A stretch of DNA of 63,423 bases from Duganella flavida. GTDB lineage: Bacteria; Pseudomonadota; Gammaproteobacteria; Burkholderiales; Burkholderiaceae_D. Under the pieces are notes generated by a model. That model saw only the letters and a program-made list of their open reading frames with translations. It was not told the origin of the DNA and ran no database searches. How positions within the stretch are numbered: position 1 is the stretch's first letter; every line of letters starts with the position of its first letter. Position numbers and translations under genes: made by a program. The stretch is taken from contig NZ_WWCN01000026.1 in NCBI RefSeq assembly GCF_009857445.1, forward strand, positions 1 through 63,423, in the 5' to 3' direction. This document shows, in pieces, positions 54,111 to 63,214 of the stretch.

Positions 54111-54241
54111 AACGCGATAGAGTGCACCGTATCTGGAACTTGACCTCAACGGCCCTCTTTGATGTGCCATGAAATACCTCCGATAGTGACATCATACCTA
54201 TCGGAAGTGTCCGCTAAATTGCAAATTAACAACGCACTCAA

Positions 54242-54490
54242 TCATTGTATGCGCCGATTGGAAATCATTACTTTCCTAAGCACTGTATCTACAGCCTCGA
54301 ATGCCAAGCTGATCGCGAGTTGCTCTGCTAATTCTTCGCTAGGTACCGTCTGAGTTTGACCATGGCCCACTACAGTGTTGTCGGAATCGACTATTTGATA
54401 ACCCGCCGAAAATTTATCCGTAGGGAATGATCGGCTGAAACTTATCTTCACTTGGTAGCCGCGATATTTGTGCACTTTCAAGCTGAACAT
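54242..54490 (-). CDS. Uncharacterised 82-residue protein
   Basis: Starts at ATG 54490 with a strong GGGAGGA site. Beta-rich first half (FSLKVHKYRGYQVKISFSRS, AGYQIVDSDNTVVGHGQTQT) and a helical end (EELAEQLAISLAFEAVDTVL). It looks like a small single-domain cytosolic protein of a kind frequent in Burkholderiales accessory DNA, without known function. Confidence 0.6.
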   Translation of the reverse strand: MFSLKVHKYRGYQVKISFSRSFPTDKFSAGYQIVDSDNTVVGHGQTQTVPSEELAEQLAISLAFEAVDTVLRKVMISNRRIQ

Positions 54491-54608
54491 TTGATCCTCC
54501 CCGCCAACATTTGAACAAGAACGTCGAGCAAAGACATAGGATATCAACTTGTGCGATAGGGGAAAATCACAAAACTTCACACCCGATGCGAAAGGCAACT
54601 ACTGGTTG

Positions 54609-54842
54609 CTAGCGCCCATGCTGGAAATTTTTCATAAAGACATCCTTCTGTTCTCTGACGGAAGCCAGTACTTGGCGAGTACGGAGATGCGCATCTAACT
54701 CTTGGTCTGTTGGATTGTCTGTGCTCGTCCCATTTGCAATAGCATGATACTTGGCTTGAATAATTAACCAGGTAGCCTTCTCAGCGTCATTTGCCTTTAT
54801 GTATTCCGCGCAAAGCACTTCCCATTTCGAGTTGGAAGACAT
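54609..54842 (-). CDS. Uncharacterised 77-residue protein
   Basis: Begins at ATG 54842 (MSSNSKWEVLCAEYIKANDA). Charged, helical, no membrane segment, ends in REQKDVFMKNFQHGR. The ribosome site is weak. It lies 118 bp upstream of the 82-residue gene on the same strand, and both belong to the AT-rich island. Confidence 0.5.
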   Translation of the reverse strand: MSSNSKWEVLCAEYIKANDAEKATWLIIQAKYHAIANGTSTDNPTDQELDAHLRTRQVLASVREQKDVFMKNFQHGR

Positions 54843-54894
54843 ATGGATATTACTTTGCAAAACGTAACAGACCGTTATCGGCCGGATGCAGAAA

Positions 54895-55176
54895 TCATGC
54901 CTTTTCTTCGTATGCATCAGCAAGGCCCTGTAAGTACTCTCTTTCATCAGCTGAAATCAGACTTCCCTGGTCGATCAAAACTGCGTTGATGACATAGTAT
55001 TCTGTATTACTTTTGATAAATCCACGCTCGGCGATACGCTTAGCAGTCGCGCGCGCAGCCGGAATTTCCCGCCGCTCAGTTTGCGATGGATCGAAAGGAG
55101 TAAAACGCACACATGCATAAAGCGCCAGGGAGCAAACGCCACTGCCGACAGCTCCGAGCACCCGCCTCAACCGCAT
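54895..55176 (-). CDS. Small exported protein, possible lipoprotein
   Basis: 93 residues from ATG 55176 (MRLRRVLGAVGSGVCSLALYACVRF). The first 25 residues are a basic start and a hydrophobic core ending in LYAC, which could be a lipobox. The mature part is charged and helical (RATAKRIAERGFIKSNTEYY, SADEREYLQGLADAYEE). Upstream the frame stays open to 55236, but the extra residues look non-coding. Function unknown. Confidence 0.5.
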   Translation of the reverse strand: MRLRRVLGAVGSGVCSLALYACVRFTPFDPSQTERREIPAARATAKRIAERGFIKSNTEYYVINAVLIDQGSLISADEREYLQGLADAYEEKA

Positions 55177-55396
55177 GCCGCATGCCGCATGACGCGACGT
55201 GGACGTTCGATGCGCGCCTGAATCGACGGTCTGCACGCGAGCGCCCCGCCGCTATCCAAGGGATGGGATGAGGCGCTGCCAGTGAAAGATATTGCGCCGC
55301 CCAAGGCTGAACCGTACCATGCACAGCATCGGGAAGCCGACCAGCCGCCTGAGCCGTCGCATCCAAAACAACTATAACAAAGGAGAACTCACCACA

Positions 55397-55630
55397 ATGC
55401 ACCGACACCTTTCAGGCACTCGTCTGATCATCCAAGGTCCCGCCTCTAATCAGGATTATACCTCGCCCGTGACGCAGGAGGTTGAGGCCCAGAAAGGCCA
55501 AGTCCTGCAAATCTTTACCAACGCCTGCGGAGAGGAGGTTGTCGTTGCCCACTTCCCCACCGACGACCAGGAGACACTTTTCAGACTCAGCCTCGCCAAG
55601 GAATACCGCTACCAGCCCGCGCAGCCCTAA
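55397..55630 (+). CDS. Uncharacterised 77-residue protein
   Basis: ATG 55397 with AGGAG 12 bp before it. Sequence starts MHRHLSGTRLIIQGPASNQD and contains QKGQVLQIFTNACGEEVVVA then HFPTDDQETLFRLSLAKEY. Probably a small beta-barrel-like cytosolic protein; I recognise no family. Codon use is GC-rich, unlike the AT-rich block upstream, so the composition changes back near 55000. Confidence 0.5.
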   Translation: MHRHLSGTRLIIQGPASNQDYTSPVTQEVEAQKGQVLQIFTNACGEEVVVAHFPTDDQETLFRLSLAKEYRYQPAQP

Positions 55631-56073
55631 ATCCCTCGGCAGCGTACGCGGCAACACGCAATGCCGCCCTGCCGCCGGCGCAAAGCGCCGAGCAGGCGCT
55701 CCCCAGTAACCGCTCGCGCACCGCCGTCAGCGCCTTTTAGTGCTTGGCTCGCGCCTGCTCGATCTGACGCTGCGTGGCCGCCGGCACGGGCTCGTGGACT
55801 GCCTCAAGACTTGACGATGAAGTGTAACCTTGTCGGAGATAGCAGTTCCATATTGCTACGGATGAATCTGACGTCGATGTGTTTTTCTAGGATTCGTTCC
55901 CAAGAAGAAATCATCTGTTCGATAAACTCCGGTGTAGCCTTGCCCATCCAAAAATGTCGTAGGGTCTGTAAAAATGTATTGCGCAAACGCAGTGGCGCAG
56001 AGATTAAACGAAAACGGGTTATGCGGACCATCTGCCACCTGTGGCTGGTCTTGTTCTGCTTTGAAGCGGCCAT
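55631..56073. other. Gene-poor stretch with possible coding remnants
   Basis: 443 bp with no gene I am sure of. On the minus strand, VHEPVPAATQRQIEQARAKH before a stop at 55738 looks like the C-terminal end of a lost gene. An 89-codon minus frame (55804-56073) starts immediately after the MHFG protein stop but lacks a ribosome site; its product (MAASKQNKTSHRWQMVRITR) matches nothing I know. Confidence 0.4.
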
Positions 56074-56940
56074 CTATTTCCGGCTGCGCCGGGTCAGACG
56101 CCGGACGATTGCCAGCACGGCCAGTCCCATGGCCAGCATGGCGCCGCCGGAAGGTTCGGGGATGGCTGAAGGGATGTTGCCCCCACCGCCACCGCCGTTA
56201 CTGCCACCATCGGGCACGATGGAGTCATACCAGCCGTTATTTGCACCAGGCCAGAACTCCGTTGCTCGTCCGGGCAGACGGTTGCGCAGCGCGTCATCGC
56301 TCTGTGCTTGTGCCTCTGGCGCCGGCGTATCAGCTTGCGGCATACCTAACTCGGGCAGCTCGTGGGCAGGCGCTGTGCTCGGTTCCGGTTGTAGAGCTGA
56401 ACGCAATGGCGCCGCTGGGGACGGTACTGCTTGCGTGGCGGCAGCGGGTGCATGGCGTTGCGCTGTCGTTGCGCCTTGCGGCGTTACGCCCGCAGGTGCG
56501 CCGTAGTAGTTCGCAGCGTTTCTGGAAGGCGCTTGCAAACGGGTGACTCGGCTGATATTGCCGCAGATACGAGGCACTAGTATGCAGACCGTGCCCACGC
56601 AGTACACCTTAGCCGGCTCCTGCCGGCTGGGAGACCAGCCGTCGCGGGTCACGCTGGCGCACACGGAGGCAGTCCCGAAATGCATGGCGCGTATGTGCGC
56701 GGAGTATTGTTCGCGCCCCGTGATGGCGTCACGCGTGATGGTGACCTGGTCGTCCGGCTGGTCTTCCGCCATTCGGCGCTTGAGGGTGCTGGCGACGGCT
56801 GGAGGAATATCGGTATAGTGGTCTATAGCTGCAACAATGCTGCCTCGATAGGGGTTACGTCCAGGATGATCCCAGGAGCAGGATGGTTCGGGCACCGCAG
56901 CAGTAACGCTGGCAAGCGCTAGCGCAAGAGTTAAGGGCAT
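56074..56940 (-). CDS. MHFG-family PEP-CTERM protein
   Basis: 288 residues with an N-terminal signal peptide (MPLTLALALASVTAAVP). The middle holds RAMHFGTASVCASVTRDGWS and YCVGTVCILVPRICGNISRV, the MHFG block with paired cysteines that names this family. A Pro/Ala-rich linker follows, then GGSNGGGGGG and the sorting tail: IPEPSGG, hydrophobic AMLAMGLAVLAIV, and basic RRLTRRSRK. PEP-CTERM tails are recognised by exosortase and lead to surface or matrix export with loss of the tail. Exosortase and EPS genes are not in this window. Confidence 0.88.
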   Translation of the reverse strand: MPLTLALALASVTAAVPEPSCSWDHPGRNPYRGSIVAAIDHYTDIPPAVASTLKRRMAEDQPDDQVTITRDAITGREQYSAHIRAMHFGTASVCASVTRDGWSPSRQEPAKVYCVGTVCILVPRICGNISRVTRLQAPSRNAANYYGAPAGVTPQGATTAQRHAPAAATQAVPSPAAPLRSALQPEPSTAPAHELPELGMPQADTPAPEAQAQSDDALRNRLPGRATEFWPGANNGWYDSIVPDGGSNGGGGGGNIPSAIPEPSGGAMLAMGLAVLAIVRRLTRRSRK

Positions 56941-57047
56941 GGCTGGGTTGCTACTGAATGAGTGCCTATAACCCGGACTGGGAAGCGCGGGTCATAGGTT
57001 TTAAGTTTGAATGAGCAGCCGCATGGGGCGCCCGTAAAACCAGATTC

Positions 57048-57737
57048 TCAGGCGGTTTTTTTGGCTGCGCGGCGACGAATCAGACCCAGCAGGCCCAAAC
57101 CGCCAATTAGCATGGCATAGGTTTCTGGTTCGGGTACTGGCGCCGGTACGGTGTAGTCGTAGGTTACTTTAACGCTGCCAGCAGCCGAAGTATTGAACTG
57201 CGACAGCAGGTTACCAGCGCCACTACCGTTGGATAGGCCGGTTGCACCCAGTTTCAGACTGATGTTGCCGCCACCGGCTTGCGAGAACAGCGCGAAGTCG
57301 CTGTTCATTGAGGAAGTGAAACTCTCGCTGTGGCTACTTTGGACAGGACCGGTGACGACACCCGAGGTGCCGGCGAAGTCTATCGCACCGTCGAACGCCA
57401 TCAGGTTGTAGCTGTTGCTGAAGACAGGATTGGTCACTACTATGGTCGAACCATCTGGACGGGACAGTTTCAGCAGCGAGCTCAGCGACAGGGTTACGAC
57501 CGATGCTGCAGCATCCAACGATTCGGCTCTGCCGCTGCCGGTCACGATACCACCCAGTTCGAAGGTGATCGAGTTCAGGGTGCCCAGGTCGGAATTGAAT
57601 TTGCCGAGGGACAGCACTTCGTTCCATGCGGTCAAGGTTTGAGCTTTGCTGGCGGTGAAGGAAACGACGTCTGCCTGAGCTGCTCCGGTTGCACCGAAAA
57701 GGCCAGCGGCGGCTAGAGCAATAGCGACTTTTTTCAT
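57048..57737 (-). CDS. PEP-CTERM protein with choice-of-anchor E domain
   Basis: 229 residues from ATG 57737 (MKKVAIALAAAGLFGATGAAQA, cleaved signal). The beta-rich body (FTASKAQTLTAWNEVLSLGKF, LNSITFELGGIVTGSGRAES, GSVKVTYDYTVP) is the choice-of-anchor E type, which occurs with several sorting signals. The tail VPEPETYAMLIGGLGLLGLI then RRRAAKK is a full PEP-CTERM signal. It is 107 bp upstream of the MHFG gene and 137 bp downstream of the response regulator stop, all on one strand. Likely a secreted matrix or surface protein. Confidence 0.9.
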   Translation of the reverse strand: MKKVAIALAAAGLFGATGAAQADVVSFTASKAQTLTAWNEVLSLGKFNSDLGTLNSITFELGGIVTGSGRAESLDAAASVVTLSLSSLLKLSRPDGSTIVVTNPVFSNSYNLMAFDGAIDFAGTSGVVTGPVQSSHSESFTSSMNSDFALFSQAGGGNISLKLGATGLSNGSGAGNLLSQFNTSAAGSVKVTYDYTVPAPVPEPETYAMLIGGLGLLGLIRRRAAKKTA

Positions 57738-57874
57738 GAGATCCTCAGTAAGGGTGGGTGGACTTAGGTATTTTGAAATCACAAATAACATTTCAATAAT
57801 AAAGTTGCCACTAGTTCTCTAGCAATCCACCATCCCTGACCAGATGTGACCAGATGTGACATCGCCACTGCCGG

Positions 57875-58600
57875 CTAAGCGAATTCAGCCTCTTCAAAGC
57901 GGATTTCACCCGCAAAACAATATCCGACCGAGTGCACTGTGCGCAGGGGAACTTCCTGTCCCAGCTGGCTTAAAACCTTGGCGCGCAAGCGCCTTATCAG
58001 GGTGTCCAATGAACGGCTGCTATGGTAGTCGTCGCGCTGATACAGGAGAGACATGATGGTGCGTTTCTGTACCGCGCTGCCCGGCTGGGCTGCCAGCAGC
58101 TCCAGCAAGCGCAATTCTTTCTGGCTTAGCGAGATAGCGGGACTTTGGCCGTAGCGCAGCGCCCATTGGGTCAGCGAGATTTGCCAGCCTTCTGTCGCAC
58201 GAACGACGCTGGCTTCGAGAAGTGTCGCCGCTTGTATGCGGGCTGCCACGCTGAGAATAACGGCAGCCAGTTCACGGCAATCTACCGGTTTGACCAGATA
58301 CGCGTCTGCCCCCGATTGATAGCCCTTGAGCTTATCGTCGATGCTGCTGCGCGCAGTCAGGATGATGACACCCATCTGGCAGTTGGCTCGCGCATATTCG
58401 GCAAGCACAAAGCCTTCCTGGTCAGGCAGATTTAGGTCTAGCACGGCAATTTGGAATGGATTACCGGGTAGGGCCTGATAGAACTCGGAGGCGCTGCCCA
58501 CTGCCGTGATGGGAGTGTCGTGCATGGACATCCATTCGACTATGCTTTCGCGTAAGTCCGGATCGTCCTCGACCAGAATGACTCTGTTGGTAGCGGTCAT
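57875..58600 (-). CDS. OmpR/PhoB-type response regulator
   Basis: 241 residues. Receiver domain with VILVEDDPDLRESIVEWM, phosphoacceptor Asp in AVLDLNLPDQEG and the conserved Lys in LVKPVD; then a winged-helix effector (ISLSQKELRLLELLAAQPGS, RSLDTLIRRLRAKVL, VPLRTVHSVGYCF). It begins in a 4-bp overlap with the kinase gene stop (ATGA type) and so forms a two-component pair with it. The PEP-CTERM gene downstream on the same strand is a plausible target. Confidence 0.93.
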   Translation of the reverse strand: MTATNRVILVEDDPDLRESIVEWMSMHDTPITAVGSASEFYQALPGNPFQIAVLDLNLPDQEGFVLAEYARANCQMGVIILTARSSIDDKLKGYQSGADAYLVKPVDCRELAAVILSVAARIQAATLLEASVVRATEGWQISLTQWALRYGQSPAISLSQKELRLLELLAAQPGSAVQKRTIMSLLYQRDDYHSSRSLDTLIRRLRAKVLSQLGQEVPLRTVHSVGYCFAGEIRFEEAEFA

Positions 58601-59979
58601 GCGCCTTTCTCCTGTTTGGGGAGGGGGAGCGTCAGGGTGATGCAGGTACCGCCTTCGCTGCGGTTGCTCAGACCGATGCCGCCAGCGTGCTGGCTGATAA
58701 TGCGCAGCACCAAATAGAGCCCCATGCCGCTGCCCGCCACCATGCGGGTGCGACTGCCCCGGTAATATTTGCCGTAGACGAGGTCCAGTTCGTGTTCGGG
58801 AATTCCGGGACCTTGATCGTTGATGGTGATGCGCACGCTATCGCCCTGCAGCAGCACTTGCAGTGCCACTAGACTGTCAGCCGGACCGTATTTGATTGCA
58901 TTGTCGAGCAAGTTGAGCAAGGCCGTCTTGAGTAGCTGGCGATCACCGTTGATCTGGCAGTCCGCTTGGCAATCCAATTCGATGCGTGGCCTGCGCTCGC
59001 TCCAAAATTCGCTGGCTTCGCCTATGGTCGCCTGTAGAAATTCCGTCAGGCCAAACAGCTCCGTGATAGGCCCGATCTTGGCGTTTTCGCGCGGGTCGCT
59101 GAGCACTGCCGTTTCTGCAACCTCCACAAGCCGTCCCACAGCGCGCTGCATCTTCTCCAGATTCGGCGTCATCATCTGGCGGTCGCCCTGCAGTTTATGC
59201 TGCAAGATGTCGAGATTGGTGCGGATGATGGCCAGCGGCGTACGATATTCGTGCGAGAACATTTCCACGAAACGCGTCTGGGTTTCCAGCGCGTCTTGCT
59301 TGGCGCCCAAAGAAATCAGCAGTTGGTCCTTGATGCGCTCAAAATACATCAGTAGCAGGGCGGGGAAAAATAATACGGTGCCGGCCAGCGGAACCAGATA
59401 GGTGGTCAACGCGTGTATGGCTCGCAGACTTTCTGGTTGAGCTGTTGCCGACTGGCTGGAAAGGATGATAACTCGCCCCAGATGGCCGGCAAGTAGCAGG
59501 CACAGGCCGGAAATCGCCATCCGGCGGGCGTAGGCGTGGCGCGAGTGACGCTCATTTTGGGTTCTATGTAGCAAGGTTTGCAGGCATAGCAGGAACATCA
59601 CGATCAGGCTAGCACTGCAGAAAAGCGAGCGTGTGTTGAAACTGGCATTGAGCCCTATCAGGGTCACATAACCTGTCGAAAACGCAGCACCCAGTAGGTA
59701 GCTGCTGTGTTCTGTGGTGCGGCCGAAAAAGGCCCTTAAGCCCACCCACACCAGAATGCAGCCCGTAAATAGTGCAATATTTCCTGTAATTAGAAATATG
59801 CCGGGCTGCCGCGTGGCACCCACCAGCAGCAACGACATGCCAATCGAGGTAAGCACACCGAACTGTGCCCATAGTCGCGTATATCGTTCGCCGGGAGCAG
59901 CAAAATATACCCCGATCATGATGATGGAAATACAGAACTGGGTAATTGATAGGGCAATACTAGAAGTTGCGGAATCCAT
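58597..59979 (-). CDS. Seven-helix membrane sensor histidine kinase
   Basis: 460 residues. Seven hydrophobic helices occupy residues 6-215 with very short loops, so the signal is probably sensed within or near the membrane rather than by a periplasmic domain. HisKA follows with the phosphoacceptor in EMFSHEYRTPLAIIRTNLDI, then HATPase: N box LLNLLDNAIKYG, G1 INDQGPGIP, G2 VAGSGMGLYLVLRI. The gene is coupled to the response regulator. The 7TM-like sensor without an N-terminal solute domain is a pattern of the 7TMR/MASE-like kinases. Confidence 0.92.
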   Translation of the reverse strand: MDSATSSIALSITQFCISIIMIGVYFAAPGERYTRLWAQFGVLTSIGMSLLLVGATRQPGIFLITGNIALFTGCILVWVGLRAFFGRTTEHSSYLLGAAFSTGYVTLIGLNASFNTRSLFCSASLIVMFLLCLQTLLHRTQNERHSRHAYARRMAISGLCLLLAGHLGRVIILSSQSATAQPESLRAIHALTTYLVPLAGTVLFFPALLLMYFERIKDQLLISLGAKQDALETQTRFVEMFSHEYRTPLAIIRTNLDILQHKLQGDRQMMTPNLEKMQRAVGRLVEVAETAVLSDPRENAKIGPITELFGLTEFLQATIGEASEFWSERRPRIELDCQADCQINGDRQLLKTALLNLLDNAIKYGPADSLVALQVLLQGDSVRITINDQGPGIPEHELDLVYGKYYRGSRTRMVAGSGMGLYLVLRIISQHAGGIGLSNRSEGGTCITLTLPLPKQEKGA

Positions 59980-60251
59980 TGGCGTAAATAAACAAAGTTC
60001 GAGGCAAGGGTGTCAGCGCGGCAATTTATCACTGAAAAGTATGCTTCGTAAAAATAAATTTATCATTCGGCGTGCTAAGCTGAAAAATACGAGGTGCATG
60101 GGCAGGCCAACGGACTGTTCGGCGAGCAGTGATTAGTGAGCTTGATGTGGTAACTAGTTCGGTCTGAATAATTCAAATTCAATTGATAGTGAAACGCTGA
60201 TCATTGCGATAGACCTGATCGTGGAACTATTATTTTTGCTATTTCCAATCC
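59980..60251. other. Non-coding stretch upstream of the seven-helix kinase
   Basis: 272 bp, AT-rich, no convincing gene on either strand. It should hold the promoter of the minus-strand kinase-regulator operon. No operator palindromes stood out. Confidence 0.4.
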
Positions 60252-60290
60252 AAAAAAAACGGGTCATGACATACGAATGTCATGACCCGT
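60252..60290 (-). terminator. Strong intrinsic terminator of a lost minus-strand gene
   Basis: Perfect 13-bp stem ACGGGTCATGACA/TGTCATGACCCGT with a 6-base loop; the minus strand continues TTTTTTTGG. It faces a minus-strand gene remnant (60412-60505). Confidence 0.85.
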
Positions 60291-60411
60291 TCGTAGTATT
60301 TCTTCCCGTCTCAGGTAGTTCTGGATGACGGGCGGTAACACGCTATCCGACGAGGTTGGTGACCAGCTGTGATGTATTGCGCAGCGTGTGCGACGACAGG
60401 TGACGGTGCTA

Positions 60412-60505
60412 TCATTTGGCAGGTCGCTTCTCGATAAGATCCTTGTATAGTTCTGGTTGAGTTTCCAGCAAGAAGTCCAACGCCGTGACCGCTGCACGGT
60501 AAAGG
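60412..60505 (-). pseudogene. C-terminal gene remnant cut by the recombinase region
   Basis: The minus strand reads SLYRAAVTALDFLLETQPEL followed by YKDLIEKRPAK and a stop at 60412. The residue pattern is protein-like and the frame is followed by a proper terminator, but it is cut off at about 60505, exactly where recombinase homology starts on the other strand. Family not recognised. Confidence 0.5.
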
Positions 60506-61446
60506 GAGCGTTAACGGATCACGTCGTTTTTGTTTCTGGACCTGAGCACGAAGTAGCCGTTGTTCGACGCATCTACGATTGGTATGTGTATGGTGATATG
60601 GGTGATACCGAAATAGCGCGGTTATTGAACACTACCGGTATTTCATCAGAGTCAGGTCGGCCCTGGTCCCCTCCTGTCGTAGTCAACATTTTGACGAACG
60701 AAAAGTACACTGGCACGCTGGTCTACAATCGCACCACGCAGAAACTTCAAGCGCCCCCCACAAGAAACCCACGTAATCAATGGATCTGTAGACGAAATGC
60801 GTTTCCGCCGCTCGTTGACGCTGAAACCTTCCGACGTGCACAAGAGTTACGGCAACAACGCGCACTCCGATTTTCTAACGATGAGCTGCTTGCGATGCTT
60901 CGGATGATTTATCGAGAGAAGGGGAAAGTATCTACGAAGACGATCAGTGAAGACGGACGACTTCCGGCAATTACTGTTTTTAGCAATCGCTTCGGTACAC
61001 TTTCGAAAGCGCTTGAGCTTGCAAAAATCCCTCTAACTCCGCGTGCGATGCGATTACTTCAAACCCGACGGAGCATCGAAGCTATTCGTCGAGAAAAGCT
61101 ATTGGAAATTTGCGAATGCGTGAACGCTGCAGGTGGAACGATTGCCGCGGCTGACCACAAAAATGCTTTCATGCTCAATGATGAATTTTTGGTGCTGATA
61201 CAGGTAAGTCGAGCCCGAAGAGTACACGCAAGCAAGCCCTTTCGTTGGTACGTCCCGCTTCAATCGCCAGCTGAGGCTCAGTTTGTGATCGCGATTCAGC
61301 TAGAACCGTCGCACTCATCAGTGCGGCGGATATACCTGATTCCCACAGCAGACTTTTCTTACCCAATTCTTGTCATGCGTGAAGAATGGCCCGATGAGTT
61401 TTCTAGATATGAATGTCAGTGTCTGCCGAATATCTTTGGACTTTGA
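60505..61446 (+). pseudogene. Large serine recombinase lacking its catalytic domain
   Basis: About 313 residues homologous to the C-terminal two-thirds of the next gene's product: DHVVFVSGPEHEVAVVRRIY, DTEIARLLNTTGISSESGRP, NILTNEKYTGTLVYNRTTQK, then the long C-terminal region (FRRAQELRQQRALRFSNDEL, MLNDEFLVLIQVSRARRV). These are the recombinase and zinc-ribbon-like DNA-binding parts. The resolvase domain with its serine is absent; the frame before 60505 is unrelated sequence. It cannot cut DNA alone, but the reading frame stays open to its natural stop, so it could survive as a DNA-binding accessory protein. The intact paralogue starts 66 bp downstream. Confidence 0.75.
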
Positions 61447-61512
61447 TAGTGCCGTTTTCGCTTGGAAAATTATTTTATGATCAGACGCATGAACGCAGCA
61501 GATGGAGGTGGT

Positions 61513-63054
61513 ATGGATAGAGCCGAACCGCCACATGATGTGTCGGCGAAGCATCCGGCAGCAGCCTACGTGCGCATGTCGAGAGCCACACAGGACTATT
61601 CCATCCAGCATCAGTTGGATGCGATTCAGAAGTACGCGCTGGTAAAGGGATTTACGATCACGCGTACCTTTGTTGATGCTGGCCATAGCGGGCTTAAATT
61701 GGACAATCGCCCAGGATTGGTGGCACTACTATCTGAGGTAACCGGCGCCAATTGCGGATTTTCAGTTGTGGTGGTCTACGACGTAAGTCGCTGGGGGCGA
61801 TTCCAAGATGCCGACGAGAGTGCGTTTTACGAGCACTTATGCCGTCGGTGCGGAGTATCCGTACACTATTGTGCAGAAGCGTTTGTGGCGGATGGAACGC
61901 CGATGAGCGCATTATTGAAAAGCATTAAACGTATTATGGCGGCGGAGTACAGTCGCGAGCTGGGAGCTAAAGTTCTGGCAGCTCAAGCGCGTTTTTCTGG
62001 CATGGGTTACAAGCAGGGCGGCAAGCCCGGTTATGGATTACGCCGGATCTCTGTGGCAGCGGATGGCGCCAGACGTACGCCACTGCTCGCGGGAGAGCGT
62101 AAGACCACAGCAACCGATCGTGTGGCGCTGGTGCATGGCCCGGCAGACGAGGTTGCGATGGTACGCAAGATCTATCAGTTGTATGTGAAGCATGGACTGA
62201 CTGATCGCCGGATCGCGGCTTTGCTACGCCAAAAGGGTAAACCTCGCGCGCCTGACATGCCCTGGAGTTCGGTAGCAGTACGCCGTATTCTGACGAACCC
62301 GCGCTACTGTGGAGACTTGCTCTACAATCGGACCACACGGCGCATGGGGAGCGCAGTCACTGCAAATCACAAAGACCAATGGGTATCCTGTAACGACGCA
62401 TTGCCCCCCATTGTTACGCGAGCCTTTTTCAATCGGGCACAACGGATCAGACAGCAGCGCGCCAATGGGCCAGAGCGCGAAGCGGTGCTTGCGCAGCTTC
62501 GCTCGATTTATCAGCGCCACGGTACGATCAACATAGCACTCTGCCGGTGCCATGCATCCTTACCGGGAGGAAGTACCATCATAGGATTGTTCGGTGGGTA
62601 TTTGCGTGCTTATGCCGCTGCGGGACTACCGCCTCTACGCACGGCGAGTGGCGCCTTGAATTACCGTACTAGCCGATTGTTGGCTGCAGAATTGTGTGGA
62701 GCTGTTAAACGCTATGCAGATCTTGCCGGCGGTAGCGCCAATGCTACTGTGAGGAAAAACATCCTTTTGTTGAATGACACGGTCCAACTGAGAATCGCAG
62801 TGGCTGCTTGTCGCCTGGATGGCGATGGCCGACCACGCTGGCGGATACCTTTGCGTCTGGCCTTGCCGGCAGATTTCGTTTTGTGCGGATTGATGGATCG
62901 TGAGAACACGAGAGTAGAACGTTATGTGCTGCTGGCACGAAATCAATTTACCCATGATGCCATGTTCCTATCGGAGAGGAGTATGGCGCGTGTGGCCGGG
63001 GTGTGCTACGACAGCTTAGCGCAGATTTTTGGCGTCTTTAACGATCAAACTTGA
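61513..63054 (+). CDS. Large serine recombinase (site-specific integrase), intact
   Basis: 513 residues from ATG 61513, chosen for GGAGG just upstream; TTG 61462 and ATGs at 61477 and 61489 are in frame but lack a site. Resolvase domain (about 15-150) with the nucleophile serine in YVRMSRATQDYSIQHQ and VVVVYDVSRWGRFQDADESA; recombinase domain from KQGGKPGYGLRR through RIAALLRQKGKPRAPDMPWS and TNPRYCGDLLYNRTTRRMGS; then a long C-terminal region shared with its truncated neighbour. It should integrate and excise the island. A small membrane-protein gene overlaps its 3' end. No zinc-ribbon CxxC pairs are evident. Confidence 0.93.
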   Translation: MDRAEPPHDVSAKHPAAAYVRMSRATQDYSIQHQLDAIQKYALVKGFTITRTFVDAGHSGLKLDNRPGLVALLSEVTGANCGFSVVVVYDVSRWGRFQDADESAFYEHLCRRCGVSVHYCAEAFVADGTPMSALLKSIKRIMAAEYSRELGAKVLAAQARFSGMGYKQGGKPGYGLRRISVAADGARRTPLLAGERKTTATDRVALVHGPADEVAMVRKIYQLYVKHGLTDRRIAALLRQKGKPRAPDMPWSSVAVRRILTNPRYCGDLLYNRTTRRMGSAVTANHKDQWVSCNDALPPIVTRAFFNRAQRIRQQRANGPEREAVLAQLRSIYQRHGTINIALCRCHASLPGGSTIIGLFGGYLRAYAAAGLPPLRTASGALNYRTSRLLAAELCGAVKRYADLAGGSANATVRKNILLLNDTVQLRIAVAACRLDGDGRPRWRIPLRLALPADFVLCGLMDRENTRVERYVLLARNQFTHDAMFLSERSMARVAGVCYDSLAQIFGVFNDQT

Positions 63055-63214
63055 GCCTAAAATCTCTGTTGGAGAAATTGTCGCTACTGCCTGTCAACAG
63101 GCAGCCACCGCCCCATCTCGGACCGTCGCATTGACTATCGAACTTGCCTCCATCTTGGGCCTAATTGCGGTCGTTAATGAGTTGTGTGCACGGCGCAGAC
63201 TGGCGCGGTACTAG
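63029..63214 (+). CDS. Small membrane protein, copy B of a duplicated module
   Basis: Up to 61 residues; the TTG at 63029 overlaps the recombinase end, and the true start may be further in. The conserved part is PSRTVALTIELASILGLIAV then VNELCARRRLARY: one hydrophobic helix with a basic end, nearly the same as the protein at 44128-44283. It follows the recombinase gene directly, which suggests a functional tie to the mobile element. Confidence 0.5.
   Translation: MASLTIKLEPKISVGEIVATACQQAATAPSRTVALTIELASILGLIAVVNELCARRRLARY
63119..63214 (+). repeat. Diverged direct repeat, copy B (pairs with 44191-44282)
   Basis: Starts CGGACCGTCGCATT like copy A and shares GCCTCCATCTTGGGC and ATTGCGGTCGTTAATGAGTT. 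The copies are about 19 kb apart in the same orientation and lie near both sides of the island. Confidence 0.75.

Noticed and set aside
56690..56920. Plus-strand frame over the MHFG PEP-CTERM gene
   Set aside because: Shadow frame; the minus frame has a signal peptide, MHFG block and sorting tail.
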